37,001 nucleotides of DNA from Clostridiales bacterium (lineage in GTDB: Bacteria; Bacillota; Clostridia; Christensenellales; Borkfalkiaceae): the NCBI GenBank assembly GCA_022508285.1, contig JAFLVN010000013.1:1-37001 (forward strand). Direction: 5' to 3'. The notes under the pieces are model-generated. The model was not told where the DNA came from. It did no database searches and worked only from the letters and a program-made list of their open reading frames with translations. Position 1 is the first letter of the stretch. Each line of letters starts with the position of its first letter. The position numbers were made by a program, and so were the translations under genes. Positions 1 through 6,997 of this stretch are shown piece by piece.

Positions 1-518
1 CTACCCGTACCGTCGGCGCCCTTTATATTGCCGAGCAAGGTCCATTCGCCGCTTACCTTGTGCCATACGTCCCAGGTGCTGATATTGAGATAGAGGTCTC
101 CGTCTTTACCGTCTACACTACGGGGGTCAATGCTGCCTACAAGCCAGGCGCTACCGTCTTTGCCGGCTGTACCGGGGTTGCCGGGCGCACCCGGGTTGCC
201 CTGCGCACCGGGATCGCCGGGATCACCCTTGTCACCCTTTTCGCCTTTGAGCCACTCGAGGAAGTCGGCTTCGCTGCCCGTATGGCCGTTTTCAAGCCAG
301 ATATCGTATGCGGACTTGCCCTGTGAGCCGGACGACGAGCCCTTTAAGCTATCGAGCCACTCCTGCTCCGTGCCCTGAAAGCCGTTATCTACGGCGATTT
401 CGTATGCTGATTTACCGGCTGCGCCATCGTCGCCCTTCTGGCATGCCGCTAACCCGAACACCGCTGTGAGCGATATAATGCCGCACACTGCGGCAACAAG
501 AAATTTTTTTAATTTCAT
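1..518 (-). CDS. Collagen-like repeat lipoprotein, 3' end outside window
   Basis: This reading frame runs off the left edge of the window, so 172 residues of the N-terminal part are visible. It begins MKLKKFLVAA and has a signal peptide ending in the lipobox LAAC with the lipidated cysteine at about residue 26, so the protein is probably membrane-anchored outside the cell. Two related units follow, each with a KSAYEIAV- or KSAYDIWL-like start and an EWL..LKG end. Then comes a short Gly-X-Y collagen-like tract (about residues 91-116, for example GDKGDPGDPGAQG). The last visible part includes a TWDVWHKVSGEW segment. These units are known from secreted and fibre-like proteins of Firmicutes. An AGGAG ribosome binding site lies just upstream of the ATG. 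The function is not known; a surface fibre or adhesin role is an inference. Confidence 0.85.
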   Translation of the reverse strand, partial: MKLKKFLVAAVCGIISLTAVFGLAACQKGDDGAAGKSAYEIAVDNGFQGTEQEWLDSLKGSSSGSQGKSAYDIWLENGHTGSEADFLEWLKGEKGDKGDPGDPGAQGNPGAPGNPGTAGKDGSAWLVGSIDPRSVDGKDGDLYLNISTWDVWHKVSGEWTLLGNIKGADGTG

Positions 519-555
519 AACATATCTCCTTTAATAAAAATCTATTTCAATAAGA

Positions 556-587
556 AGGAAGTTACATCGTAAACTGAGCAACTTCCT
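556..587. repeat. Inverted repeat in the collagen-like gene leader
   Basis: AGGAAGTT (556-563) and AACTTCCT (580-587) form a perfect 8-bp inverted repeat separated by 16 bases, in the upstream region of the collagen-like lipoprotein gene. It could be an operator or a leader hairpin. No protein partner can be named. Confidence 0.4.
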
Positions 588-631
588 ATCTTTTGTATTT
601 AAATTAATTTTTGACGCAATCCTCCCAAATG

Positions 632-658
632 CGGCATTCCGCATAGAGCGGAATGCCG
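632..658 (-). terminator. Hairpin after the 562-aa secreted protein gene
   Basis: An 11-bp perfect stem (632-642 with 648-658) with a 5-base loop lies about 25 bases after the stop codon of the minus-strand gene. The T-rich stretch on the minus strand comes late and is interrupted, so termination is likely but not certain. Confidence 0.5.
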
Positions 659-682
659 TTTGTAGGAACTGAAATCAAGTTA

Positions 683-2371
683 TCATTCAGCATACACGGG
701 GATTACAACTACGGTGAACTCAACGTAAGTTTCTGCCAAATTGCTGAATTCAAGATTAACATAAGTGCCGTCTTCGGCAACTACGAAAGTACCTACCGTT
801 TCGCCTGCGGAAACAACAGGCATCTCCGAAGTGCTTGCGTTAACCTGAACCTTTGCACCGTCGGGCAGAATGAGGCTTATCTGGTAAGTGCCTTCGGCAA
901 GATCTTCAAGGTAGTACACAACGGAAGACTCGCCGGCAATGGAGATTTTCTTCTCTTCATAGAGACCAAGAGTGTAGTCGGGCATAGGAGTGTTGAGAGT
1001 AACGCCCGCGATGAAGCTTGCGGTGTAGTTTGTTGTGAAGTAGATGGAAGTTTCTTCGGTTATAGTAATCTGCGCATAGCCCCACTCGAGCTCAACAGCT
1101 TTTTCACCGAAGTGAGCGGTTACGGTGTAGCCGCCGAACATAATTTCGAAGGGAATATTTCCAAGGTTGAGGTCGTACGTGCCGGCAGCAACGCTCATAG
1201 CTATAGCTTGAGTGGTTTCTCCCTCTGCAGTTACGGGTACGTAAACGGTGTCCTTATCGAGCTCAAGCGTAGGCTTCTGCCATTTGGATATTTTAAACCA
1301 TGCGTCTGCCGTTGCAGGGGACTCTTTATCCATTTCCCAAGGGGTACCGTTGTAGGCAACCGTGAGGTAATATGTAGTAAACCCTTTCAAATACACAGGA
1401 TAGTCATTGCTCTCAAAGTTTACGCCCGACAAGTTGTTGGGGTCGGTGAGAAGCATATACGAGAACATCGCATTTTCAACGTTTGAATTGGCGCTGAACG
1501 TGTAGTAACCGGCGCTAGTTGATTCGAACTTAAAGGTCTGCTGTTCGTAGATTTTAAAGGTTTTAGCGTTTTTCTCAGAGGTAGGAAGCTTTTCGGTTAC
1601 TTCAATATAGGGTCTGAGCGTTAAGGATACGGTTATAGTAGCCTCGTTGGTAGTGCTCAGCTTAAGGGTTTCGCCATTGGTTAAAGTGAAATCGCCGGCA
1701 TAAGCGAAGTACATATCGGGGTTCAACGTAAGAGCTTCGCCGTTAAACATTATCGAAGCGCCCTCTTCCAAATCATACGTGCTGACTGCAACAATATATT
1801 CGCCGGTTGCGCCGCTGAAAGCTATTTCCTTGGTATCGTTTTTGGAAATGCGGATATCGTTCAGGAAATAATCGTTGAACTCACCGATTCCGAGGGGCAT
1901 AAGATATGCCTGTACTTTAAGGGCATACTCCGAATAGGTACTGAGCGTTACGGTAGAACCTGCGTTTACCGTAATAACGCCCGTGAATGCGCCGAGAGCA
2001 TCATTTTCGGAAAGGAATACCATTCTCGGATTTTTTTCTTCGTCCAAATCGTCGCTTACAGCTGCAGCTAAGTCGATCCAAAGTGCGCCCTCTTCAGGCG
2101 TAACCTTTGCAACGATTATGTACTGACCTGCAGGCACGTTGCTGAGCGTGAGGGTTGCGGGCTGTTCGGCGGTTACGTCAACCGTGGCGCTCTTTTCTGC
2201 GCCGATACCCATTTCACCCGTGCTGACATTGAGTGCATAATTTGAATATGTACCCGTAGCAGCGGAAGCAGTTCTGGAGGGGCTTGCAAGTTTTGCAATG
2301 CCTACTCCACCGAGAAGCATGACAGCGGACACAGCAAGAGCCGCAAACTGTCTGTTCATAGTCTTGTTCAT
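683..2371 (-). CDS. Secreted protein of unknown function, beta-rich repeats
   Basis: The 562-aa protein starts MNKTMNRQFA, has a hydrophobic signal segment (about residues 8-28) followed by a likely signal peptidase site in SRTASAATG, and has no lipobox cysteine. The rest is rich in Thr, Val, Tyr and Glu, with loosely repeated segments of beta-sandwich character (for example LSNVPAGQYIIVAKV and LEDLAEGTYQISLILP). I do not recognise the family, and there is no sorting signal or transmembrane tail, so it is probably released or bound non-covalently to the wall. A strong AAGGAG site precedes the ATG. The gene sits behind a terminator and has its own promoter, which matches the one before the C39-like peptidase gene. 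Co-regulation with the sigma-factor cassette is therefore likely. Confidence 0.85.
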   Translation of the reverse strand: MNKTMNRQFAALAVSAVMLLGGVGIAKLASPSRTASAATGTYSNYALNVSTGEMGIGAEKSATVDVTAEQPATLTLSNVPAGQYIIVAKVTPEEGALWIDLAAAVSDDLDEEKNPRMVFLSENDALGAFTGVITVNAGSTVTLSTYSEYALKVQAYLMPLGIGEFNDYFLNDIRISKNDTKEIAFSGATGEYIVAVSTYDLEEGASIMFNGEALTLNPDMYFAYAGDFTLTNGETLKLSTTNEATITVSLTLRPYIEVTEKLPTSEKNAKTFKIYEQQTFKFESTSAGYYTFSANSNVENAMFSYMLLTDPNNLSGVNFESNDYPVYLKGFTTYYLTVAYNGTPWEMDKESPATADAWFKISKWQKPTLELDKDTVYVPVTAEGETTQAIAMSVAAGTYDLNLGNIPFEIMFGGYTVTAHFGEKAVELEWGYAQITITEETSIYFTTNYTASFIAGVTLNTPMPDYTLGLYEEKKISIAGESSVVYYLEDLAEGTYQISLILPDGAKVQVNASTSEMPVVSAGETVGTFVVAEDGTYVNLEFSNLAETYVEFTVVVIPVYAE

Positions 2372-2494
2372 AAATTTTCTCCTTTTTTAATATTATTTAA
2401 GTTATCCGTTTGCTTCAGCTTGTTCAATTGTTTCAGCTTGTCCAAGGTTGAAACTGCGGATAAACTTATTCCCTTGATTTGTTTCTTTGCCATG

Positions 2495-2526
2495 TATACT
2501 GTAAAAATGCCCCAATCGTACACCCT
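2495..2526 (-). promoter_or_regulatory. Two-box promoter of 562-aa gene, shared with peptidase gene
   Basis: On the minus strand AGGGTGTACGAT (2515-2526) is followed after exactly 14 bases by AGTATA (2495-2500). The same two boxes with the same spacing and an ATTTT in the spacer occur at 4158-4189 before the peptidase gene. This is the pattern expected of promoters read by one alternative sigma factor. The factor encoded at 4176-4712 is the obvious candidate, which is an inference. Confidence 0.7.
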
Positions 2527-2563
2527 GTTTTTAAAAATTTTTTTGAAATTTTAAAATTTTTTA

Positions 2564-2597
2564 TAAAAAAAGGGTTCGACTTGCGGTCGAACCCCTT
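2564..2597 (-). terminator. Strong intrinsic terminator of the sigma/peptidase cassette
   Basis: A 9-bp perfect stem (2572-2580 with 2586-2594) and a 5-base loop are followed on the minus strand by seven T residues. It lies about 25 bases after the stop of the 228-aa membrane protein gene and separates that cassette from the 562-aa gene. Confidence 0.9.
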
Positions 2598-2622
2598 GAC
2601 TTTATTATATATATTAAGTTTT

Positions 2623-3309
2623 TTATCTGTTTGACAGCATAGACTCTACAAGGTCGAGTACGGAATCCTCAGCCATAGGATATCTCAGTTCAATAGAATA
2701 CCTACGATTTAAGTATTCAAAGCATGCCGTTCCTTTATTATTTTTATATTTCCAGCTAACCTTAACAGAAGATATATACTCAACGTTTTCACAAGCTTTT
2801 TCCATGTCTTCAAATACATCAACTTGGGTATACAAATCAGTAATATACAAAATGACTATACTACCAATTTCTCCATTTACTATAGTTTCTTGCAGATAGA
2901 CTACATCTTTATCATCATTGATATTTACAAACAATAGCGTTTCTAATTCATCCGCAATGTTATACCAATCCACATATAGAAGAGACAAATTATTGCGCTC
3001 AGAATATTCTTTGATAGAGTAATCAATAGGGGTTTCTACACAATCTGCCGCATGGCAATAGCGCTCGCTCGGTAAGGCGGTATCCCTGTTGAGAACTATA
3101 GGGAGCACAATTGCAAGGCAGACTGCCGCCACCGCAGCCGAAACACCCGCAAAAATGCGGTAGAACCTTTTATAAGAAAAGGTCGGCTTTTTCTGAATTT
3201 GCTCGGCTTCGGTGGGGAGATTTACTCTCTCCATAACTTTTTTGCGCAGAGCGGCTTTACCTTCGGGATTCTTTTCTTCTATTAACTTGTGGATATTCTT
3301 TTTGTTCAT
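2623..3309 (-). CDS. Single-pass membrane protein, possible anti-sigma factor
   Basis: The 228-aa protein has a charged N-terminal part (about residues 1-48), one transmembrane helix (about residues 50-72, IFAGVSAAVAAVCLAIVLPI) and an outer domain of about 150 residues. The topology, a short cytoplasmic head plus one helix plus an outside sensor, is that of many anti-sigma factors, and the gene belongs to a sigma-factor cassette. No zinc-binding HxxxCxxC motif is visible in the head, so the assignment rests on topology and context. The outer domain contains two cysteines near residues 84 and 90 (RYCHAADCVE) that could form a disulfide. The start follows the peptidase stop by 7 bases with an AGGAG site, so the two are co-transcribed. 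Confidence 0.8.
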   Translation of the reverse strand: MNKKNIHKLIEEKNPEGKAALRKKVMERVNLPTEAEQIQKKPTFSYKRFYRIFAGVSAAVAAVCLAIVLPIVLNRDTALPSERYCHAADCVETPIDYSIKEYSERNNLSLLYVDWYNIADELETLLFVNINDDKDVVYLQETIVNGEIGSIVILYITDLYTQVDVFEDMEKACENVEYISSVKVSWKYKNNKGTACFEYLNRRYSIELRYPMAEDSVLDLVESMLSNR

Positions 3310-3316
3310 AAAACTC

Positions 3317-4126
3317 CTAACTTACGTTAACAATATACGCAGACGATAAATTGTGCGGATTAACTTTATAAAGTGCTGTTTGAGGCACACTCAAGCCTGT
3401 AGCAACATCTAAATACATATCAGTTCTGAATAATTTATTATTACTGTCGTAATAGTTTATCTCATAATAGCCGTAAGCAACCATAATATGCGAACCCGCA
3501 ATATTAATAGTGGTTACGGTGTCGTGGTCGCTATATTCTCCCAAATCGTACACGTCGCCGGCGTGGGATAAAAGTGCGATAACCTTATTATTATTAATTG
3601 CGTTTTTGCACGCCTGATAATCGATACTGCTGCCGCTGACAACGTTTTGCATGCTTACCGAATAGCCCTGACCGTTTATGTAAGCCTTTAACCCGTCAAC
3701 AAATTCCTGCTCGCTGACGCCAACGTCTTTAACGTTCGTCTGCATTAAGTCGTACATCTCCCACATAACCGCAGGAACGTGTACAGAATCCTGCAAACGA
3801 TACAACCCGCTGGCATAATAAGAATTCCAACCGGGAATCATATTATCATAATATTTGTCGTAAAAACCAACAATTGTAGTTCCGGCAACAGCTCCGCAAG
3901 CATTGGTCATCTCACTGACTTGCCTATAATTAGGTGCGCCTCCGGGCGTCTCCTTATAATCAACCGTTCGGTAATTATAATTAATTGTCGTGCTCGCGTA
4001 CGTGGATATGAGCGGTGCGTCGGCATATCTTTCGGCGGTTTGAGCCTGTGCAGTTGTCCTGCCGCCGAAAATCAGTACGCTGATTAACGAGGCGGCTAAA
4101 AGTGAAAGTTTAAGTAGTTTTTTCAT
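3317..4126 (-). CDS. Secreted C39-like papain-fold cysteine peptidase
   Basis: The 269-aa protein starts with a signal peptide (MKKLLKLSLLAASLISVLIF, cleavage probably after TAQAQ). The motif NACGAVAGTTIVGFYDKYY near residues 75-95 corresponds to the catalytic Cys helix of C39-like peptidases. GSHIMVAYGYYEINYYDSN near residues 211-230 supplies the catalytic His and the following Asp/Asn. About 240 residues is a usual size for a free-standing domain of this family. There is no ABC transporter partner, so this is unlikely to be a bacteriocin exporter peptidase. The ATG has a TTAGGAG site and follows a promoter that overlaps the end of the sigma gene. Its target is unknown; processing of the membrane protein encoded next door, or of a surface protein, would fit the context. 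Confidence 0.8.
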   Translation of the reverse strand: MKKLLKLSLLAASLISVLIFGGRTTAQAQTAERYADAPLISTYASTTINYNYRTVDYKETPGGAPNYRQVSEMTNACGAVAGTTIVGFYDKYYDNMIPGWNSYYASGLYRLQDSVHVPAVMWEMYDLMQTNVKDVGVSEQEFVDGLKAYINGQGYSVSMQNVVSGSSIDYQACKNAINNNKVIALLSHAGDVYDLGEYSDHDTVTTINIAGSHIMVAYGYYEINYYDSNNKLFRTDMYLDVATGLSVPQTALYKVNPHNLSSAYIVNVS

Positions 4127-4157
4127 AGTATTTCTCCTAATTAAATTTTTTTGTAAC

Positions 4158-4189
4158 TATACTATGAAAATCAGCCTATCGTACACCCT
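4158..4189 (-). promoter_or_regulatory. Two-box promoter of peptidase gene, inside sigma gene end
   Basis: On the minus strand AGGGTGTACGAT (4178-4189) and AGTATA (4158-4163) are 14 bases apart, matching the pair at 2495-2526. The upstream box is formed by the last codons and stop of the sigma gene (EGVR and TAG), so the peptidase gene can be expressed apart from the sigma gene. The start codon is about 30 bases downstream. Confidence 0.7.
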
Positions 4190-4712
4190 CTTCGATAAAT
4201 TTTTTTAATTTATGTAAAATTCTGTCGATTCGTTTTTTTATCGCATTTTTTGTTACGTTATTCTCTTTTGCAAGTTCTCCGTAGCTATACTCGAAAAAGT
4301 AGTATTTGTATAGCAATTCACGGCTGAACGGGTCGAGCGTATCGAACGCCCTCGATAAATCCAGGTAGGCGTCGTCGAATCTCGAATCCGCTGCGGCTCG
4401 TTGCTTTAAATCGATTTCGGATATTGCAAGCTCTTTGGCGAATTGCTCGTTGTAGTCGTGCGCAACGTTTTCGGTTATCTTGCACATCCAATTATAACCG
4501 TCTTGATTCTCGTCGTAGGAATCGATATACCTAAATATACGCTCATAAGCTTCGGAAACGACGTCGTCGTGGTATGATTTGTCTATCAAATAGTATCTTG
4601 CAACGCCAACCAAGTGGTTGGCAGTACATTCAAATAATTGACCGAACTTTGTAGTATCGCCTCTTTTTATTGCCTTTAATAGCTTATTAACGTCTTTTTC
4701 ATACTTCGACAT
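4176..4712 (-). CDS. ECF-like sigma-70 family RNA polymerase sigma factor
   Basis: The 178-aa protein has the size and plan of an extracytoplasmic-function sigma factor. Region 2 covers about residues 10-90, with DDVVSEAYERIFRYIDSYD resembling the conserved core-binding helix. Region 4 covers about residues 120-175, with a helix-turn-helix SYGELAKENNVTKNAIKKRI that would contact the -35 element. It lies first in a cassette with a secreted peptidase and a single-pass membrane protein. Two promoters with the same unusual boxes lie downstream of it, so its likely job is to turn on the peptidase gene and the 562-aa gene. No clear copy of the two boxes precedes its own start. The ribosome binding site (AGGGG) is moderate. 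Confidence 0.9.
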   Translation of the reverse strand: MSKYEKDVNKLLKAIKRGDTTKFGQLFECTANHLVGVARYYLIDKSYHDDVVSEAYERIFRYIDSYDENQDGYNWMCKITENVAHDYNEQFAKELAISEIDLKQRAAADSRFDDAYLDLSRAFDTLDPFSRELLYKYYFFEYSYGELAKENNVTKNAIKKRIDRILHKLKKFIEEGVR

Positions 4713-4856
4713 TTGTTACCCCTAAGCTTTTTTCAATGTGAGCAAAATCAAAACTGCGCAATTCCTCTAAACAAATTTTATTTATAGACGATTTACACAC
4801 ACAAAATGTTACACAAAATTTAAAAATAATTTATAAAAGGATAAAATTTTTAAGTT

Positions 4857-4957
4857 GATACCGCTTTTTAATCCGATACCGCTTTTTTAATCTGATACCG
4901 CTTTTTTAATCTGATACCGCTTTTTTAATCTGATACCGCTTTTTTAATCTGATACCG
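4857..4957. repeat. Six-copy 19-bp tandem repeat over the rlmD-type stop codon
   Basis: GATACCG starts at 4857, 4875, 4894, 4913, 4932 and 4951, giving a unit of 19 bases (18 for the first) with near-identical sequence CTGATACCGCTTTTTTAAT. The copy nearest the gene supplies its last codons and its TAA stop. There are no spacers between units, so it is not CRISPR. The rest of the gap 4713-4856 is AT-rich and holds nothing else I can name except the presumed sigma-gene promoter. Confidence 0.95.
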
Positions 4958-6443
4958 CCGTCGGGGTTTTGCGGGAAAGCACGACCACCACTTCTGTGTG
5001 CTTTGTTTGAGGAAACATGTCGAACGGGGTGATTGATTTTATTTCGTATGCGGCGGCTTCGGGGTTGTCGGCTTGGGTGTTGCCGGATTTGATGTCGCCG
5101 GTTTTGATGTTGCCGGTTTTGATGTCGCCGGTTTTGATGTCGCCGGTTTTGATGTCGCCGGTTTTGATGTCGCCGGTTTTAATTAGCCCGCCGCCGCTGT
5201 CCTCTGTAAGCGTACCCGTCAAAATCCCCAAGTCTCGGGCGAGAGTTGCGGGGTTGCAGGAGACTAAGATTATTTTGTCTGCGCCCGACTCTTTTATTTT
5301 TTTTACGACCGAGCGCTCCATGCCCTTTCTCGGCGGGTCGCAGACGATTACACGCCTTTTCCCCTCGGTTGCGGCGAACACTTCGTCAAGTTTGTCCTCC
5401 ACCTTGCCGCAGATATTGAACATTTTGCCCTGCAAGCCGTTTTTATCTCTTAGCTCGTTTGCGCAGCGGGAAGCCTCTTCCACAATCTCGACGCCGTACG
5501 CCACTCCGCATGATTTTGCAAGCATGGCGGTCAGCATACCCCCGCCCGAGTACAAATCGATTGCGACTGCGCCGTCCGATTTGGCTTCGGCAAGAACCTT
5601 TGCATACAGTTCGGCACGCACGCCGTCGTTTACTTGCAAAAAGGTATTTGCGCCCGCAGTGTACTTAATTCCCCCTTCTTCCGCCTCAAAAAAGCCTTCA
5701 CCGCGGCATATATGCCACTCTTTTGAAAAAATCACGTTGGTATCGGACGAATTTATATTTAAAAGAAGAGTGAAATTTTCAAAGTGTTTTTCAAGCTCTT
5801 TTCGGAGAAATTCCGTATTTATTTTACGGGTTGCAACAAGCGCAATTATGAATTTACCCTTTATCTCACGCACGACGATATGGCGCAATGTATCGGCAAT
5901 ACCGAGGTTGTCGGCAAAAGATTTAACTGCTTGGATTATTGTTTTTACCCACTCGGACTGAATGAGGCAGTCGCTTACGGGCACTATTCTGTGGCTGTGC
6001 TGTGCGTAAAAGCCGAGCACCGTTTTGCCGCCGTCTACGCCTATGGGCAAGGCGAGCTTATTGCGGTATCTGAATTGGTTTTTGCAAGGCACAACCTCAT
6101 TAACCGGGGCATATATGCCGCCCAATTTTTTTAATGCTCCCTCCACAAGCCCCTTTTTGAAGGCAAGTTGGGCGGGATAATTCATGTGCTGTATATCGCA
6201 CCCGCCGCACTTTTTGAACACGGGGCAGGGCGGCTGTACTCTCTCGGGTGATGCAGACAAAATTTCTTCAACCTTGCCGTAGGCGATATTGTCTTTGACT
6301 TTGAGCGCCTTAAAGCGCACCCTTTCGCCGACAAGACAAAAAGGCACAAACGCCGTTGTGCCTTCTAATTTTATTATTCCCTCGCCCTCTGTGCCGAGGG
6401 CGCAGACTTCGCCCACATATTCGCAATTCTTCTGCATGGTCAT
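4944..6443 (-). CDS. rlmD: 23S rRNA m5U methyltransferase, RlmD/RumA family
   Basis: This protein (499 aa from the start chosen here) methylates a uracil at C5 in 23S rRNA using S-adenosylmethionine. It has an N-terminal TRAM domain (about residues 7-62) and four iron-sulfur ligands, C73, C79 and C82 (in CPVFKKCGGC) plus C159. The methyltransferase domain contains DLYSGGGMLT, VIVCDPPRKGM and SCNPATLARD, with C396 the catalytic nucleophile. The start at 6443 overlaps the stop of the membrane protein gene as ATGA and has AGGAT upstream; a longer frame would overlap that gene heavily and is rejected. Residues 421-454 are a (GDIKT)n tract encoded by a 15-bp minisatellite, inserted before the conserved end (FDMFPQTKHTEVVVVL). 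RlmD, RlmCD or TrmA-like specificity cannot be told apart from sequence reading alone. Confidence 0.9.
   Translation of the reverse strand: MTMQKNCEYVGEVCALGTEGEGIIKLEGTTAFVPFCLVGERVRFKALKVKDNIAYGKVEEILSASPERVQPPCPVFKKCGGCDIQHMNYPAQLAFKKGLVEGALKKLGGIYAPVNEVVPCKNQFRYRNKLALPIGVDGGKTVLGFYAQHSHRIVPVSDCLIQSEWVKTIIQAVKSFADNLGIADTLRHIVVREIKGKFIIALVATRKINTEFLRKELEKHFENFTLLLNINSSDTNVIFSKEWHICRGEGFFEAEEGGIKYTAGANTFLQVNDGVRAELYAKVLAEAKSDGAVAIDLYSGGGMLTAMLAKSCGVAYGVEIVEEASRCANELRDKNGLQGKMFNICGKVEDKLDEVFAATEGKRRVIVCDPPRKGMERSVVKKIKESGADKIILVSCNPATLARDLGILTGTLTEDSGGGLIKTGDIKTGDIKTGDIKTGDIKTGNIKTGDIKSGNTQADNPEAAAYEIKSITPFDMFPQTKHTEVVVVLSRKTPTAVSD
5082..5183. repeat. 15-bp in-frame minisatellite inside the rRNA methyltransferase gene
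   Basis: About seven copies of a 15-base unit (plus strand GATGTCGCCGGTTTT with small variants) encode a repeating KTGDI pentapeptide. Because the unit is a multiple of three, changes in copy number keep the frame open. Confidence 0.95.
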
Positions 6444-6994
6444 TTTCTTATCCTGTAAACCAGCGAATTTATCATTATCTGACATCTGAAAATGAGATAG
6501 TCGTAAACAAAAAAGAAGAGTGCACCTGCTAAGGGAATGATAATATATATGTAGTTTTTTATGGATTGATAGAACTGTGTATTTAAAATTGCTCCGCCTA
6601 TCACTCCGTAAACCATCATAAAGTATCCCGCAAACAGCGTGCCGATAAACCACACCGCCTTTACGGCAAGCGCAAGCCACCTGTTTATTTTAAAGCGTAT
6701 CTGCAATGAGTTTACAAGGGGGTGCAGCCCGAAAAACATTATAAAGGGCACTAAATCCCAAAACTTTGCCGCCGCACCTAAAACGAAAGTAAGAATACAC
6801 GTGCCCGCATACGCTAAAAATCCGCCGAGGTAAAACTGTTTGGATATGGGCACCATAAGCGCAAGTATGCCAACAAGATACCCGAGCGCCAAAAGATATC
6901 CGCTTAAAATGCCGAGCGCAAGAAACGCCGAAGCGACGGCGCAGGATATCGCAGATAATGCTATCTGGAAGGACCTGGAGTACTTGCCCTTCAT
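6440..6994 (-). CDS. Multi-pass membrane protein of unknown function
   Basis: The 184-aa protein is almost entirely hydrophobic, with about five or six predicted helices (for example residues 10-35, 38-52, 55-78, 105-130 and 145-168). Its start (KYSRSFQIALSAISCAVASAF) and the GGFLAYAGTCILTF segment resemble small substrate-binding membrane components (S components) of ECF transporters or related integral membrane proteins, but I cannot name a family with confidence. It lies three bases after the J-domain gene stop and overlaps the methyltransferase start by four bases, so it is part of the trpS operon and is probably translated by coupling. No strong ribosome binding site is visible of its own. 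Confidence 0.8.
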   Translation of the reverse strand: MKGKYSRSFQIALSAISCAVASAFLALGILSGYLLALGYLVGILALMVPISKQFYLGGFLAYAGTCILTFVLGAAAKFWDLVPFIMFFGLHPLVNSLQIRFKINRWLALAVKAVWFIGTLFAGYFMMVYGVIGGAILNTQFYQSIKNYIYIIIPLAGALFFFVYDYLIFRCQIMINSLVYRIRK

Positions 6995-6997
6995 AAT

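Noticed and set aside
653-1486. Plus-strand open frame of 277 codons
   Set aside because: It is opposite the 562-aa secreted protein and has no supporting signals.
3541-3565. Third GTGTACGAT match inside the peptidase gene
   Set aside because: It is within coding sequence and no AGTATA box follows at 14 bases, so it is chance.
4713-4800. Weak likeness of the sigma gene upstream region to the two-box promoter
   Set aside because: Only GAGG and TGATTTT line up. The TACGAT and AGTATA cores are absent, so autoregulation is not supported.
4857-4957. Short regular repeats that could be read as CRISPR
   Set aside because: Units are adjacent with no unique spacers, and no cas genes are in the window.
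5017-5961. Plus-strand open frame of 314 codons rich in Ser, Pro and Val
   Set aside because: It is the antisense of the methyltransferase gene, including its minisatellite, with no upstream ribosome site.
6444-6680. N-terminal extension of the methyltransferase
   Set aside because: The extra residues overlap the upstream membrane protein gene and do not resemble the TRAM domain start. The ATGA overlap at 6440-6443 with a nearby ribosome site gives the natural start.
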